Assembly: GCF_001590905.1 (NCBI RefSeq)
Contig: NZ_BCTT01000005.1
Location: 124,001 to 188,000, forward strand
Direction of reading: 5' to 3'
From: Serratia grimesii NBRC 13537
Lineage (GTDB): Bacteria; Pseudomonadota; Gammaproteobacteria; Enterobacterales; Enterobacteriaceae
Length of the DNA stretch: 64,000 bases
Both the position numbers and the translations under genes were made by a program. The notes under the pieces were generated by a model. It saw nothing but the letters and a program-made list of their open reading frames with translations. It searched no databases and was not told the origin of the DNA. How positions within the stretch are numbered: the first letter of the stretch is position 1; each line of letters starts with the position of its first letter. Positions 20,549 through 31,067 of the stretch are shown here, one piece after another.

Positions 20549-20663
20549 GACGACGACACAGCCGATGCGTCATGCAGCTAAGGCCGGGTCGGTTTCGGCG
20601 GCCTTTTGACGATCAAATCGACAAAAGTGTGAGTTTTAGCGCGCCGCCGCCACCTTGCTTTCC

Positions 20664-20692
20664 TCGACTCGCTCCGCATGCGCCGCTATAAT
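20664..20692 (+). promoter_or_regulatory. Probable sigma-70 promoter of tig
   Basis: -10 TATAAT at 20687-20692, with TCGACT as -35 at 20664-20669 and a 17-bp spacer. This gives a leader of about 120 nt to the tig start. Confidence 0.6.
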
Positions 20693-20820
20693 GTCGCGTC
20701 TTATTTTTCCGGAATGGTTTCGGGACGCTTCTGTCATCAGGAAACTCGGTTCTGTAATGTAGCCGTCCTGGTTCTTGGAACGGAGTTGACCGAGCACTGT
20801 GATTTTTTTGAGGTAACAAG

Positions 20821-22125
20821 ATGCAAGTTTCAGTAGAAACCACTCAAGGCCTTGGGCGCCGTCTCTCTATTACTGTACCCGCTGATACAATCAAGCAGGC
20901 TATTAAAAAAGAGCTGATCAACGCGGCAAAAAGCGTTCGTATCGATGGCTTCCGTAAAGGCCATGTACCGATGAACATCGTTGAGCAGCGTTATGGCGCT
21001 TCCGTTCGTCAAGACGTGCTGGGCGAAGCGATGCAACGCAGCTTTGTTGATGCGATCATCAAAGAAAAGATCAATCCGGCTGGCGCACCAAACTATGTGC
21101 CGGGCGAGTACAAAGAAGGTGAAGACTTCACTTTCGCCGTTGAGTTCGAAGTGTATCCAGAAGTTGAGCTGAAAGGCCTGGATGGCATCGAAGTTGAGAA
21201 GCCAGTTGTTGAAGTTAACGACGCTGACGTTGACACCATGCTGGACACCCTGCGCAAGCAGCAGGCGACCTGGAAAGACAGCGATCGCGCAGCGCAAGCT
21301 GAAGACCGTGTGACTGTTGACTTCTCTGGTTCCATCGACGGTGAAGAGTTTGAAGGCGGCAAAGCCTCTGACTTCGTACTGGCTATGGGCCAGGGCCGCA
21401 TGATCCCAGGCTTCGAAGAAGGTCTGGTTGGTCATAAAGCTGGTGAAGAATTCACCATCGACGTTAACTTCCCAGAAGATTACCACGCTGAAAACCTGAA
21501 GGGCAAAGCGGCTAAGTTCGCTATCGTTCTGAAGAAAGTTGAAGAGCGTGAGCTGCCAGAGCTGACTGAAGAATTCATCAAACGTTTCGGCGTGGCTGAT
21601 GGTTCTATCGAAGGCCTGCGTGCTGAAGTGCGTAAAAACATGGAGCGCGAGCTGAAAGGCGCAGTGCGTAACCGCATCAAGACTCAGGCAATCGACGGTC
21701 TGGTCAGTGCTAATGAAATCGACGTTCCTGCTGCACTGATCGACGGCGAAGTTGACGTTCTGCGCCGTCAGGCTGCACAACGTTTCGGCGGCAACGAGAA
21801 GCAAGCACTGGAACTGCCACGCGAACTGTTCGAAGAGCAGGCTAAGCGTCGCGTAGTTGTCGGTCTGCTGCTGGGCGAAGTAATCAGCACCAACGATCTG
21901 AAAGCTGACGAAGATCGCGTTAAAACGCTGATCGAAGAAATGGCTTCTGCTTACGAAGATCCAAGTGAAGTTGTTGAGTTCTACAGCAAAAACAAAGAGC
22001 TGATGAACAACATGCGCAACGTTGCTCTGGAAGAACAAGCAGTTGAAGCCCTGCTGGCAAAAGCGAAAGTGACTGAGAAAGCCACTACCTTCAGCGAGCT
22101 GATGAACCAGACTCAACAGGCGTAA
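20821..22125 (+). CDS. tig: Trigger factor
   Basis: Ribosome-bound chaperone with peptidyl-prolyl isomerase activity, acting on nascent chains at the exit tunnel. 434 aa. The ribosome-binding motif GFRKGHVP (residues 43-50) docks on L23. The middle FKBP domain starts near [19 protein letters not shown], and a helical C-terminal chaperone domain follows. Preceded by GAGGTAACA. Upstream of clpP as in most gammaproteobacteria, but an own terminator and an ERIC element separate them. Confidence 0.98.
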   Translation: MQVSVETTQGLGRRLSITVPADTIKQAIKKELINAAKSVRIDGFRKGHVPMNIVEQRYGASVRQDVLGEAMQRSFVDAIIKEKINPAGAPNYVPGEYKEGEDFTFAVEFEVYPEVELKGLDGIEVEKPVVEVNDADVDTMLDTLRKQQATWKDSDRAAQAEDRVTVDFSGSIDGEEFEGGKASDFVLAMGQGRMIPGFEEGLVGHKAGEEFTIDVNFPEDYHAENLKGKAAKFAIVLKKVEERELPELTEEFIKRFGVADGSIEGLRAEVRKNMERELKGAVRNRIKTQAIDGLVSANEIDVPAALIDGEVDVLRRQAAQRFGGNEKQALELPRELFEEQAKRRVVVGLLLGEVISTNDLKADEDRVKTLIEEMASAYEDPSEVVEFYSKNKELMNNMRNVALEEQAVEALLAKAKVTEKATTFSELMNQTQQA

Positions 22126-22187
22126 TGTCTGTACGTCGGGGCGCACATGTTGCGCCCTTGGGACCGGCTTGCTGGATCCTGGCGTTA

Positions 22188-22225
22188 AAAAAGCCCGTAA
22201 CCTTCGGTTGCGGGCTTTTCTTTTT
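22188..22225 (+). terminator. tig terminator
   Basis: 12-bp stem with one G-U pair (22191-22202 with 22206-22217), 3-nt loop, with an A-run before and TTTTCTTTTT after. Confidence 0.9.
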
Positions 22226-22405
22226 GCCACGTCGCTGATTAATCTCAGGTTAAGCGTGACAATATGCACTATATTTACACTGTTGCTCTTGGAACAGTCT
22301 GGCATGATGTTTACTGCCAGTAACGTGGGTACGCAGGGTAACCGCTAAAAATACATTGCCGGGCTTGAAATTCTCTCAGTGGCCCCAATCTGTAAAAAGT
22401 ATATG

Positions 22406-22533
22406 TATACCCTATAGCTTTCAAGTTGCAGCTAGGCGGCCAGCTCGCTCATCCCCAGGCGCTTACTCGAGTAAGTAACTGGGGATGAGCGAGTGCAGGT
22501 AACAACGCTGTGACTTGAAAGATGACGGGTATA
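22406..22533. repeat. ERIC element, full length
   Basis: 128 bp, the canonical ERIC length of about 127. Both ends carry the terminal TATACCC/GGGTATA palindrome. The inner arms CTCGCTCATCCCCAGGCGC and AACTGGGGATGAGCGAG pair with each other, and the centre has CTTACTCGAGTAAG. The best-preserved copy in the window. Confidence 0.93.
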
Positions 22534-22688
22534 GGCTGTTTGCCAGAGTGCGCGGGATAAGAAAAACCGTCGGGTACGTGTGGCGTGGGTCGAATGCTTG
22601 AGCATAGTCATCATGACCGTTCTCAAGTAGAATCGGTGTAATAGGGTGTAACCCTGGCCGCCAAGGCAATTTCTATTAGGAGACGGTA

Positions 22689-23312
22689 ATGTCATACAGT
22701 GGCGAACGAGATCAATTTGCACCTAACATGGCCCTGGTGCCGATGGTGGTAGAGCAGACTTCACGCGGGGAGCGTTCTTACGACATCTATTCCCGCCTGC
22801 TGAAAGAGCGCATTATTTTCCTGACCGGCCAGGTTGAAGATCACATGGCCAACCTGATTGTGGCGCAGATGCTGTTCCTTGAAGCAGAAAGCCCGGAAAA
22901 AGACATTTACCTCTACATTAACTCTCCGGGTGGCGTGATCACTGCTGGCATGTCAATCTATGACACCATGAAGTTCATCAAGCCGGACGTCAGCACCATT
23001 TGTATGGGCCAGGCGTGCTCGATGGGCTCGTTCCTGCTAACGGCAGGTGCCAAGGGCAAACGCTTCTGCTTGCCGAATTCACGCGTGATGATTCACCAGC
23101 CGCTGGGCGGTTATCAGGGCCAGGCGACGGATATCGAAATCCATGCGCGGGAAATCCTGAAGGTGAAGGCACGTATGAATGAGCTGATGGCGGAGCATAC
23201 CGGCCAGTCATTGGAGCAGATCGAACGCGATACCGAGCGCGATCGCTTTATGACCGCGGAAGAAGCGGTAGAATACGGTCTGGTTGACGGTATTCTGACG
23301 CACCGCAAGTAG
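22689..23312 (+). CDS. clpP: ATP-dependent Clp protease proteolytic subunit
   Basis: Serine protease tetradecamer that degrades substrates unfolded by ClpX or ClpA. 207 aa, as in E. coli. Catalytic triad readable at Ser111 (GQACSMGSF), His136 ([10 protein letters not shown]) and Asp185 (DTERDRFM). The first residues [10 protein letters not shown] form the propeptide removed on maturation. Ribosome binding site TAGGAG. clpX follows after 163 bp and is usually co-transcribed. Confidence 0.98.
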   Translation: MSYSGERDQFAPNMALVPMVVEQTSRGERSYDIYSRLLKERIIFLTGQVEDHMANLIVAQMLFLEAESPEKDIYLYINSPGGVITAGMSIYDTMKFIKPDVSTICMGQACSMGSFLLTAGAKGKRFCLPNSRVMIHQPLGGYQGQATDIEIHAREILKVKARMNELMAEHTGQSLEQIERDTERDRFMTAEEAVEYGLVDGILTHRK

Positions 23313-23475
23313 CACCACGCGGCTGGCGAGGTAATATGTGCGAGCCGATAGACTATAGTAATCAGAGCGGGCGCGGCTCGCTCTGGTGAGCATTATCGGC
23401 ATTCCCGGTATGAATTTGGGGCGCACGGCCGCCGTGATTTTCCTGCGGGACAAAGACTAAAGAAGAGGTTTACTG

Positions 23476-24747
23476 ATGACAGATAAGCGCAAAGACGGTT
23501 CAGGAAAGCTGCTGTACTGCTCTTTCTGCGGCAAAAGCCAGCATGAAGTGCGTAAGCTGATTGCCGGTCCGTCAGTGTATATCTGCGATGAATGTGTTGA
23601 CCTGTGTAACGACATTATTCGCGAAGAGATTAAAGAAGTTGCCCCGCATCGTGAGCGCAGTGCGCTACCGACGCCGCACGAGATCCGCCACCATCTGGAT
23701 GACTACGTCATTGGTCAGGAGCAGGCGAAGAAAGTGCTGGCGGTTGCGGTGTATAACCACTACAAACGCTTGCGCAACGGCGATACCAGCAACGGTATTG
23801 AGTTGGGCAAAAGCAACATTCTGCTGATTGGCCCGACCGGTAGCGGTAAAACCTTACTGGCGGAAACCTTGGCGCGCTTCCTGGATGTGCCTTTCACCAT
23901 GGCCGATGCCACCACACTGACCGAAGCCGGTTATGTGGGTGAGGACGTGGAGAATATTATCCAGAAGCTGTTGCAGAAATGTGACTACGACGTGCAGAAA
24001 GCACAGCGCGGCATTGTCTACATCGATGAAATCGATAAGATTTCTCGTAAGTCAGACAACCCGTCCATTACCCGTGACGTTTCGGGTGAAGGCGTGCAGC
24101 AGGCATTGTTGAAACTGATTGAAGGCACCATTGCTGCTGTACCGCCGCAAGGTGGTCGTAAGCATCCGCAGCAGGAATTCCTGCAAGTTGATACCTCGAA
24201 AATCCTGTTTATCTGTGGTGGCGCATTTGCCGGCCTGGATAAGGTGATCGGTCAGCGCGTCAATACCGGTTCCGGTATCGGCTTCGGCGCAACCGTGAAG
24301 GGTGAAGCAGAGAAAGCAACTGAAGGCGAATTGCTGCTGCAGGCTGAACCGGAAGATCTGATTAAGTTTGGTTTGATCCCAGAGTTCATCGGTCGTCTGC
24401 CAGTGGTCGCTACGCTGAGCGAGCTGAGCGAAGATGCACTGATTCAGATCCTGAAAGAACCGAAAAATGCTCTGACCAAACAGTATCAGGCGTTGTTCAA
24501 TCTGGAAGGTGTCGAACTGGAGTTCCGTGAAGAAGCGCTGAATGCTATCGCCAAGAAAGCCATGACACGTAAAACCGGTGCACGTGGCCTGCGTTCTATC
24601 GTGGAAGGCGCGCTGCTGGATACCATGTATGACCTGCCATCTATGGAAAGCGTCGACAAAGTGGTGATCGACGAGTCGGTCATTGCCGGTCAGTCCAAGC
24701 CGTTGCTGATTTACGGCAAGCCGGAAGCACAGGCTTCAGGCGAATAA
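23476..24747 (+). CDS. clpX: ATP-dependent Clp protease ATP-binding subunit ClpX
   Basis: AAA+ unfoldase partner of ClpP. 423 aa. N-terminal zinc-binding domain with Cys15, Cys18, Cys37 and Cys40; Walker A GPTGSGKT (119-126); Walker [11 protein letters not shown]; a GYVGEDVE pore-loop segment; and an IGF-type ClpP-docking loop in [10 protein letters not shown]. The C-terminal D2-small domain ends before a strong terminator. Confidence 0.98.
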   Translation: MTDKRKDGSGKLLYCSFCGKSQHEVRKLIAGPSVYICDECVDLCNDIIREEIKEVAPHRERSALPTPHEIRHHLDDYVIGQEQAKKVLAVAVYNHYKRLRNGDTSNGIELGKSNILLIGPTGSGKTLLAETLARFLDVPFTMADATTLTEAGYVGEDVENIIQKLLQKCDYDVQKAQRGIVYIDEIDKISRKSDNPSITRDVSGEGVQQALLKLIEGTIAAVPPQGGRKHPQQEFLQVDTSKILFICGGAFAGLDKVIGQRVNTGSGIGFGATVKGEAEKATEGELLLQAEPEDLIKFGLIPEFIGRLPVVATLSELSEDALIQILKEPKNALTKQYQALFNLEGVELEFREEALNAIAKKAMTRKTGARGLRSIVEGALLDTMYDLPSMESVDKVVIDESVIAGQSKPLLIYGKPEAQASGE

Positions 24748-24777
24748 TTCGCCAGTCAAACCAGAAAGTTAATACCA

Positions 24778-24809
24778 AAATGGGGGATTTTATCCCCCAT
24801 TTCTTTTTC
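24778..24809 (+). terminator. clpX terminator
   Basis: 11-bp perfect stem (24778-24788 with 24792-24802), 3-nt loop, followed by CTTTTTCC. Confidence 0.9.
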
Positions 24810-24822
24810 CTGCATTCTTGCC

Positions 24823-24851
24823 GTTGAATGTAAGAGATTCATCCCCATATA
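24823..24851 (+). promoter_or_regulatory. Sigma-32 (heat-shock) promoter of lon
   Basis: GTTGAATG at 24823-24830 and CCCCATATA at 24843-24851 match the arrangement of the E. coli lon heat-shock promoter, including the CCCCAT-type -10. The sequence just before the start (CTGGCGGAAGTTAAAC, GAGAGAGCTCT) is also conserved. Confidence 0.8.
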
Positions 24852-24941
24852 CTCATTAACCAGATTTTATGAAACGTTTGATGCTTGCGTCTCATGAGAT
24901 TCCCCTCAACCTGGCGGAAGTTAAACTTAAGAGAGAGCTCT

Positions 24942-27296
24942 ATGAACCCTGAGCGTTCCGAACGCATTGAAATCCCCGTCTTGCCGTTGCGCGACGTGGT
25001 GGTTTATCCGCACATGGTGATCCCGTTATTTGTTGGCCGGGAAAAATCGATTCGGTGCCTCGAAGCAGCAATGGATCATGATAAGAAGATCATGCTGGTG
25101 GCACAGAAAGAGGCCTCAACGGATGAACCTGGCATTAATGATTTATTCTCTGTCGGTACCGTAGCGTCGATCCTGCAGATGCTGAAATTGCCTGATGGCA
25201 CGGTAAAAGTGCTGGTAGAAGGCCTGCAGCGGGCACGTATTACTACGCTTTCAGACAGCGGTGAGCATTTTGCTGCCCAGGCAGAATATCTTGAGTCGCC
25301 GGCAATTGATGAGCGTGAGCAAGAAGTCCTGGTGCGTACTGCCATCAATCAGTTTGAAGGCTACATCAAACTGAACAAGAAGATTCCACCGGAGGTGCTG
25401 ACGTCATTGAACAGCATCGACGATGCTGCACGCCTGGCGGATACCATCGCCGCGCACATGCCGCTGAAACTCAGCGACAAGCAATCCGTACTGGAGATGT
25501 TCGATATTACTGAACGTCTGGAGTACCTGATGGCGATGATGGAGTCGGAAATCGACCTGTTGCAGGTTGAAAAACGTATCCGTAACCGCGTCAAAAAACA
25601 GATGGAAAAAAGTCAGCGCGAGTACTATCTGAATGAGCAGATGAAGGCGATTCAGAAAGAGCTGGGCGAAATGGACGACGCGCCGGACGAGCATGAAGCG
25701 CTGAAGCGTAAGATTGAAGCGGCCAAAATGCCGAAAGAAGCGCGCGAAAAAACCGAAGCGGAACTGCAAAAGCTGAAAATGATGTCACCGATGTCTGCGG
25801 AAGCGACCGTTGTACGCGGCTACATCGATTGGATGTTGCAGGTACCGTGGAATGCACGCAGCAAGGTGAAGAAAGACCTGGTCAAGGCCCAGGAAGTGCT
25901 CGATATCGATCACTACGGCCTGGAGCGCGTCAAGGATCGTATCCTTGAGTATCTCGCCGTGCAGAGCCGCGTTAGCAAAATCAAAGGGCCGATCTTGTGT
26001 CTGGTAGGGCCTCCAGGTGTGGGTAAAACCTCGCTGGGCCAGTCGATCGCTAAGGCGACCGGCCGTCAATACGTGCGTATGGCGCTGGGTGGCGTGCGTG
26101 ATGAAGCGGAAATCCGCGGGCATCGACGTACCTATATCGGTTCAATGCCGGGCAAACTGATCCAGAAAATGGCCAAGGTTGGGGTGAAGAACCCACTGTT
26201 CCTGTTGGATGAGATCGACAAAATGTCTTCGGACATGCGTGGCGATCCTGCTTCTGCACTGCTTGAAGTGCTGGATCCGGAACAGAACGTGGCGTTTAAC
26301 GATCACTACCTGGAAGTCGATTACGATCTGTCCGACGTAATGTTTGTTGCCACCTCGAACTCGATGAACATTCCTGCGCCGTTGCTGGACCGTATGGAAG
26401 TGATCCGCCTGTCAGGCTATACCGAGGATGAGAAGCTTAATATCGCCAAGCAGCACTTGCTGCCGAAGCAGCTTGAGCGCAATGCCCTGAAGAAAGGTGA
26501 ACTGACGGTAGACGACAGCGCGATTGTCGGTATTATCCGTTTCTACACCCGTGAAGCTGGGGTGCGTAGCCTGGAGCGTGAAATCTCCAAGCTGTGTCGT
26601 AAAGCGGTGAAAACGCTGCTTATGGACAAGAAGGTCAAGCATATTGAGATCAACGGCGACAACCTGAAGGATTATCTGGGTGTACAGCGTGTCGATTACG
26701 GCCGTGCAGATACCGAAAACCGTGTGGGCGAAGTTACTGGTCTGGCGTGGACGGAAGTGGGTGGCGATTTGCTGACCATTGAAACCGCCTGTGTACCGGG
26801 CAAGGGCAAGCTGACCTACACCGGTTCTCTGGGTGAAGTGATGCAGGAATCGATTCAGGCAGCACTGACCGTCGTGCGTGCTCGCGCGGACAAATTGGGT
26901 ATTAACCCTGATTTTTACGAGAAGCGTGACATCCACGTGCACGTACCGGAAGGCGCCACACCGAAAGATGGTCCAAGTGCTGGTATTGCGATGTGTACAG
27001 CGTTGGTTTCCTGTCTGACAGGCAACCCGGTTCGCGCCGATGTGGCAATGACTGGTGAGATCACGTTGCGTGGTCAGGTATTACCTATTGGTGGCCTGAA
27101 AGAAAAACTGCTGGCAGCGCATCGCGGCGGTATCAAAACCGTGCTGATTCCATTTGAGAACAAGCGCGATCTGGAAGAGATTCCAGACAACGTTATCGCC
27201 GATCTGGAGATTCATCCGGTGCAACGAATCGATGAAGTTTTGAACCTTGCGTTGCAAAACCCGGCCTTCGGCGCACTGCCGGTAGCGGCAAAATAG
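24942..27296 (+). CDS. lon: ATP-dependent protease Lon
   Basis: AAA+ serine protease for misfolded and regulatory proteins. 784 aa from this start, identical in length to E. coli Lon. N-terminal substrate-binding LON domain (about 1-200), coiled-coil linker, AAA+ core with Walker [10 protein letters not shown] and Walker [10 protein letters not shown], then the protease domain. The catalytic Ser is in [11 protein letters not shown] (expected Ser679) and the Lys in [10 protein letters not shown] (expected Lys722). The frame is open 19 codons upstream, but ATG 24942 behind GAGAGAGC is the conserved start. Confidence 0.98.
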   Translation: MNPERSERIEIPVLPLRDVVVYPHMVIPLFVGREKSIRCLEAAMDHDKKIMLVAQKEASTDEPGINDLFSVGTVASILQMLKLPDGTVKVLVEGLQRARITTLSDSGEHFAAQAEYLESPAIDEREQEVLVRTAINQFEGYIKLNKKIPPEVLTSLNSIDDAARLADTIAAHMPLKLSDKQSVLEMFDITERLEYLMAMMESEIDLLQVEKRIRNRVKKQMEKSQREYYLNEQMKAIQKELGEMDDAPDEHEALKRKIEAAKMPKEAREKTEAELQKLKMMSPMSAEATVVRGYIDWMLQVPWNARSKVKKDLVKAQEVLDIDHYGLERVKDRILEYLAVQSRVSKIKGPILCLVGPPGVGKTSLGQSIAKATGRQYVRMALGGVRDEAEIRGHRRTYIGSMPGKLIQKMAKVGVKNPLFLLDEIDKMSSDMRGDPASALLEVLDPEQNVAFNDHYLEVDYDLSDVMFVATSNSMNIPAPLLDRMEVIRLSGYTEDEKLNIAKQHLLPKQLERNALKKGELTVDDSAIVGIIRFYTREAGVRSLEREISKLCRKAVKTLLMDKKVKHIEINGDNLKDYLGVQRVDYGRADTENRVGEVTGLAWTEVGGDLLTIETACVPGKGKLTYTGSLGEVMQESIQAALTVVRARADKLGINPDFYEKRDIHVHVPEGATPKDGPSAGIAMCTALVSCLTGNPVRADVAMTGEITLRGQVLPIGGLKEKLLAAHRGGIKTVLIPFENKRDLEEIPDNVIADLEIHPVQRIDEVLNLALQNPAFGALPVAAK

Positions 27297-27330
27297 TGAC
27301 GAATCGCAAAAACCATTGATAAAACTTATG

Positions 27331-27365
27331 CTGGCAAGTCATTTCGGACTTGCCAGTCTTTTTTT
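27331..27365 (+). terminator. lon terminator
   Basis: 10-bp perfect stem (27331-27340 with 27347-27356) followed by CTTTTTTTG. Confidence 0.92.
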
Positions 27366-27512
27366 GTACCGCTAAGTTAGAAAGCTATCGACCCGCGTTT
27401 TGTCACGCTTTCGGTGGCTTGCCAAGGTTCGATGGGATTGATATAACAGCTGCGCTGTCGCAACCGTAGGGATTTTTCGGTGCGACGATTGAATTCTAGA
27501 GGGGATGATAGA

Positions 27513-27785
27513 GTGAATAAGTCACAACTGATCGACAAAATTGCCGCAGGTGCTGATATTTCCAAAGCGGCAGCTGGACGTGCTTTAGATGCAGTCATTG
27601 CATCTGTTACCGAATCCTTGAAGGAAGGGGATGACGTGGCTCTGGTTGGTTTCGGTTCTTTTACAGTGCGTGAGCGTTCAGCCCGTACTGGCCGTAATCC
27701 ACAAACCGGTAAAGAGATCAAAATCGCGGCAGCCAAAGTTCCGGCCTTCCGTGCAGGGAAAGCGCTGAAAGACGCAGTAAACTGA
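27513..27785 (+). CDS. hupB: DNA-binding protein HU-beta
   Basis: 90-aa histone-like nucleoid protein; dimerises with itself or HU-alpha and bends DNA. Sequence [20 protein letters not shown], the [24 protein letters not shown]-binding arm, and a tail ending ALKDAVN. The start is a GTG at 27513, as in E. coli, behind AGAGGGGA (27498-27505). The frame is open 11 codons upstream, without support. Confidence 0.97.
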   Translation: MNKSQLIDKIAAGADISKAAAGRALDAVIASVTESLKEGDDVALVGFGSFTVRERSARTGRNPQTGKEIKIAAAKVPAFRAGKALKDAVN

Positions 27786-27967
27786 TTGTTTGCGTCTAAC
27801 CGTTTAGCGTTACAGGGTTTTGTAATAAACAATCACCTGACGCAACGGTGCTGGTAAGGTAAGATATAAGGCGCATCAGATTGATGCGCTTTTTTTATTT
27901 TTGTCGCAGGGAACGCGCCTGCGCAAGGGTGTTTTTAATCCACATCACAGCGGAGTGTTGTCACACT

Positions 27968-29854
27968 ATGATGGACAATTTACGCGCGGCAGCTAATAAC
28001 GTCGTGCTCAAAATCATCCTGGCCCTGATCATCTTGTCATTTATTTTGACCGGGGTGGGTAACTACCTGATCGGCGGTTCCGGCGATTATGCAGCGAAAG
28101 TAAATGGTCAGGTGATCGAGCGCGCTCAGCTGGAACAGGCTTTCCAAAGCGAACGCAGCCGTATGCAGCAACAGCTGGGTGACCAGTTCTCCGCACTGGC
28201 GGGCAATGAAGGCTACATGCAGCAGATGCGCCATCAGGCGCTGTCACAGTTGATCGACAACATGCTGCTGGATCAATACGCCAAGAAATTAGGCCTGAGC
28301 GTCAGCGACGATCAGGTGAAGGACGCCATCCGCAAGGCGCCTTATTTCCAGACTAACGGCCAGTTCGATAACGCGAAATATCTCGATCTGATTAGCCGCA
28401 TGGGTTACACCGCCGATAACTTTGCGCAATCAATGCGTCAGCAATTGGTGAACCAGCAAGTGATCCAAGCCTTCGGTGGTTCTGGTTTCATCTTGCCATC
28501 TGAAGCTCAGGACATGACAGCGCTGGTGTTACAGCAGCGTGATGTGCGTTTGGCAACGCTGGATCTGAAAGCCTTGCAGGCCAAGCAGACCGTGACTGAT
28601 GATGAGCTGAAAGAGTTCTACAACCAGAACAAGAACAGCTTTATTGCGCCGGAGCAGGTCAAAGTAAGCTATATCCCGATGGATGCTGCCTCTATGCAGG
28701 ACAAGGTGACGGTGACCGACGCGGATATCAGCGCTTATTACGACCAGCACAAAAGCAGCTATGGCCAACCTGAACGCAAGAATTACAGCGTTATCCAGCT
28801 GAAAACTGAGGCAGAAGCCAACGCTGTATTGGATGAGCTGAAAAAAGGCGGCGATTTTGCCACTCTGGCGAAAGAAAAATCTACCGACATCATTTCACGC
28901 CGTACTGGCGGTGAATTGGGTTGGCTGGAGCCGGAAACCACAGCAGACGAACTGAAACAAGCCAACCTGACCGAAAAAGGCCAGCTGTCTGGCGTGGTGA
29001 AATCCTCTGTAGGTTATCTGATCGTGCGTCTGAACGATATTGAACCTGAGAAAGTGAAGCCGTTGAGCGAAGTGCATGATGCCATCGCCAAACAGGTTAA
29101 GCAGGAAAAAGCCGTAGATGCGTATTACGCATTGCAGCAGAAGGTAAGCGAAGCCGCTACCAGCGATAACGAGTCCCTGGCATCAGCAGAAGAGGCCGCG
29201 GGCGTGAAAGCGGCGCACACTGACTGGTTTACTCGCGATGACATCCCGGCGGCACTGAACTTCAAACCTGTGATTCAGTCGATTTTTGACGGTTCACTGA
29301 TTGGTGAAGGGGGTTCTCCCGGGAGCAACTCTGATGTGATTACCGTTGATGGTGACCGCGCCTTCGTGATCCGTGTTTCTGGCCACAAGCCAGAAGGCAT
29401 TGAGCCGTTCGACCAAGTCAAAGATCGCGTAGCTGAATTGGTTAAACGCAATAAAGCGGAACAGGAAGCGAAACTGCAGGGCGAGAAACTGCTGGTTGAG
29501 CTGAAACAAGGCAAAGGCGACGATGCGATGAAAGCTGCAGGCCTGAGCTTTGGTAGCGTGCAGAAGATGGCACGTGCGCCGGAAGACAGCCAACTGGTGC
29601 AGAGCGTGTTTGCGTTGCCGCATCCGCAGGAAGGTAAGCCCGTTTACGGTATGTCGCAGGACAATCAAGGTAACGTAGTGCTGGTTGCACTTGATGCCGT
29701 GAATCCTGGCACCTTGCCAGCGGAAGAAATGAAAACCTTCGTCAGCAAAATGGAAGAAGGCGCTACCGGCGTGTCCTTCGACTCTCTGCTGGCCAGCTTG
29801 CGTAAAGAAGCCAAAATCACCATGGGCGCCGCTGAGCAGCAGCAACCTCAGTAA
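27968..29854 (+). CDS. ppiD: Periplasmic folding chaperone PpiD
   Basis: Inner-membrane-anchored periplasmic chaperone at the Sec translocon exit. 628 aa. Single N-terminal membrane helix (about residues 16-36, IILALIILSFILTGVGNYLI), SurA-like N-terminal chaperone region, one parvulin-like domain around 265-355 (FATLAKEKSTDIISRRTGGELGW), and a C-terminal helical region. The parvulin domain of this family is generally inactive. MMDNLRAAANNVV identifies the start. Confidence 0.96.
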   Translation: MMDNLRAAANNVVLKIILALIILSFILTGVGNYLIGGSGDYAAKVNGQVIERAQLEQAFQSERSRMQQQLGDQFSALAGNEGYMQQMRHQALSQLIDNMLLDQYAKKLGLSVSDDQVKDAIRKAPYFQTNGQFDNAKYLDLISRMGYTADNFAQSMRQQLVNQQVIQAFGGSGFILPSEAQDMTALVLQQRDVRLATLDLKALQAKQTVTDDELKEFYNQNKNSFIAPEQVKVSYIPMDAASMQDKVTVTDADISAYYDQHKSSYGQPERKNYSVIQLKTEAEANAVLDELKKGGDFATLAKEKSTDIISRRTGGELGWLEPETTADELKQANLTEKGQLSGVVKSSVGYLIVRLNDIEPEKVKPLSEVHDAIAKQVKQEKAVDAYYALQQKVSEAATSDNESLASAEEAAGVKAAHTDWFTRDDIPAALNFKPVIQSIFDGSLIGEGGSPGSNSDVITVDGDRAFVIRVSGHKPEGIEPFDQVKDRVAELVKRNKAEQEAKLQGEKLLVELKQGKGDDAMKAAGLSFGSVQKMARAPEDSQLVQSVFALPHPQEGKPVYGMSQDNQGNVVLVALDAVNPGTLPAEEMKTFVSKMEEGATGVSFDSLLASLRKEAKITMGAAEQQQPQ

Positions 29855-29888
29855 AACACCGCAGTTTTCTGCAACGCAATGTAATCCT

Positions 29889-29912
29889 AAAAGGCCGCTT
29901 TCGCGGCCTTTT
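29889..29912 (+). terminator. ppiD terminator
   Basis: 10-bp perfect stem with a TTTC tetraloop and a TTTTCC tail. Confidence 0.85.
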
Positions 29913-29993
29913 CCATATCTGAAATCCGTTAATTGCTGAAGATCGTCCGCTGCGGCAAGGTGAGCTTGCTGTTAAACACAAGGAGGATACAGC

Positions 29994-30380
29994 ATGCAAC
30001 TTACAGAAATAAAAGCGGTTAATGGCCGTGGAGTGAGCTTCAAAGCGTTGTTGGTGGCCGCACTGATCTGCCTTGCAGGACCGTCACTGGCGGCGGAAGA
30101 GAAAATGGCGACCGGGCAGGTGCTATCAACACCGTCGGCTAAGGCAGGGCAAGGCGCAGAGGCTGGCGTGGCTACCAATAATGAGGTGTCAGTCAGCATT
30201 AATCAGGGGGATGCTGAGCAACTGGCCAGCGCGCTGAAGGGCGTGGGGTTAAAGAAAGCGGAGAGCATTGTGCGGTATCGCGAGCAGAATGGCTCCTTTA
30301 CACAGATTGAACAACTCCAGGAAGTGCCGGGCATTGGGCCGGCCTTATTTGAAATGAATCGTGCACGGCTCAAAATGTGA
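29994..30380 (+). CDS. ybaV: Helix-hairpin-helix protein YbaV (ComEA-like)
   Basis: 128 aa. N-terminal hydrophobic segment ALLVAALICLAGPSLAA predicts export. A low-complexity linker follows, then the ComEA-type DNA-binding fold: INQGDAEQLASALKGVGLKKA and then VPGIGPALFEMNR. Such proteins bind DNA in the periplasm in competent bacteria; whether YbaV does so is not known. AAGGAGG before the ATG is a strong ribosome binding site. Confidence 0.92.
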   Translation: MQLTEIKAVNGRGVSFKALLVAALICLAGPSLAAEEKMATGQVLSTPSAKAGQGAEAGVATNNEVSVSINQGDAEQLASALKGVGLKKAESIVRYREQNGSFTQIEQLQEVPGIGPALFEMNRARLKM

Positions 30381-30477
30381 TGTTACTCACAGCTGAGTGG
30401 CAAAGTGCCCATGCAGCTCTTTTTCCTCTGCTACATTTTACAGGTCTTACCAGTTTGGCGGGTTGACCAAACGCGTA

Positions 30478-30505
30478 AAGGAGCCGCCAGCGGCTCCTTC
30501 TTTAC
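30478..30505 (+). terminator. ybaV terminator
   Basis: 9-bp perfect stem (30478-30486 with 30491-30499), 4-nt loop, followed by CTTCTTT, between ybaV and fadM. Confidence 0.8.
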
Positions 30506-30536
30506 TGTAATCACCAGGCAGGAGCAGCCGTACACT

Positions 30537-30953
30537 ATGCACCAGACCTTTATCAAAGTCCGTGGTTATCATCTTGATTTTTATCAACATGTTAATAACG
30601 CCCGCTATCTGGAGTTTTTGGAAGAGGCGCGCTGGGATTGGCTGGAAAATCAGGAGGGTTTCCGCTGGATGACGGAAAATAACATCGCCTTCATCGTGGT
30701 GAACATTAATATAAACTACCGCACACCCGCGTTGTTAGGGGACAAACTGCGTATCGACAGCCAGATGGTGCAGCTTAACGGCAAAAGCGGTGTGCTGAGC
30801 CAAAAGGTGATACAAGATGCTGCAGGCACGCCAGTGGCAGATGCCATGCTGACCTTCGTTTGTGTGGATCTGAAAACTCAGCGGGCACTACCTATTGAGG
30901 GGCAACTGCGCGAACATTTGCAGGCACTCACGCCGCCGGAAGAGGGTCAGTAA
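30537..30953 (+). CDS. fadM: Long-chain acyl-CoA thioesterase FadM
   Basis: Hotdog-fold thioesterase that clears unusual acyl-CoAs during beta-oxidation. 138 aa (E. coli 132). Signature GYHLDFYQHVNNARYLEFLE contains the catalytic Asp of the 4HBT family. The frame begins 44 codons earlier across the ybaV terminator, but ATG 30537 matches the family start MHQTFIKVRGY. In E. coli fadM is under FadR; no operator was identified here. Confidence 0.95.
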   Translation: MHQTFIKVRGYHLDFYQHVNNARYLEFLEEARWDWLENQEGFRWMTENNIAFIVVNININYRTPALLGDKLRIDSQMVQLNGKSGVLSQKVIQDAAGTPVADAMLTFVCVDLKTQRALPIEGQLREHLQALTPPEEGQ

Positions 30954-30956
30954 ACT

Positions 30957-30981
30957 AACGGGCGGCAATTCTGCCGCCGTT
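30957..30981. terminator. fadM terminator hairpin
   Basis: GGCGGCA/TGCCGCC stem with a bulged G and loop ATTC, directly after the stop codon. The T-tract is short. Confidence 0.6.
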
Positions 30982-30982
30982 C

Positions 30983-31058
30983 TACCTGTCATATTTCAAG
31001 CTGCATCCGTGTTGGCTGTGTTTACTGACCGTCTCGACGCAACTCAAATTATTCAGGC
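30983..31058. repeat. ERIC-derived remnant, internally deleted
   Basis: About 76 bp between the convergent fadM and queC. The left end (TACCTGTCATATTTCAAGCTGC) and right end (GCAACTCAAATTATTCAGG) are ERIC-like. About 50 bp of the middle, including the GGGG-containing arms, are missing. Confidence 0.7.
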
Positions 31059-31067
31059 TATCTTCAC

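Larger units (their letters stand above)
20455..20820. other. bolA-tig intergenic region
   Basis: 366 bp containing the bolA terminator, a second weaker hairpin around 20580-20610 (AAGGCCG/CGGCCTT), and the tig promoter. No gene recognised. Confidence 0.6.
22126..22688. other. tig-clpP intergenic region
   Basis: 563 bp: tig terminator (22188-22225), about 180 bp with no recognised feature, a full-length ERIC element (22406-22533), then about 150 bp that should include the clpP promoter. AGGAG at 22678 serves clpP. Confidence 0.7.

Noticed and set aside
20830..22305. 491-codon open frame antisense to tig
   Set aside because: It mirrors the tig coding sequence with highly biased codons; antisense frames stay open as a by-product. 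The product is rich in Phe, His, Gln and Asn and resembles no protein, and tig itself is certain.
26412..26942. 176-codon frame antisense to lon
   Set aside because: Shadow of the lon AAA+/protease region; no supporting signals.
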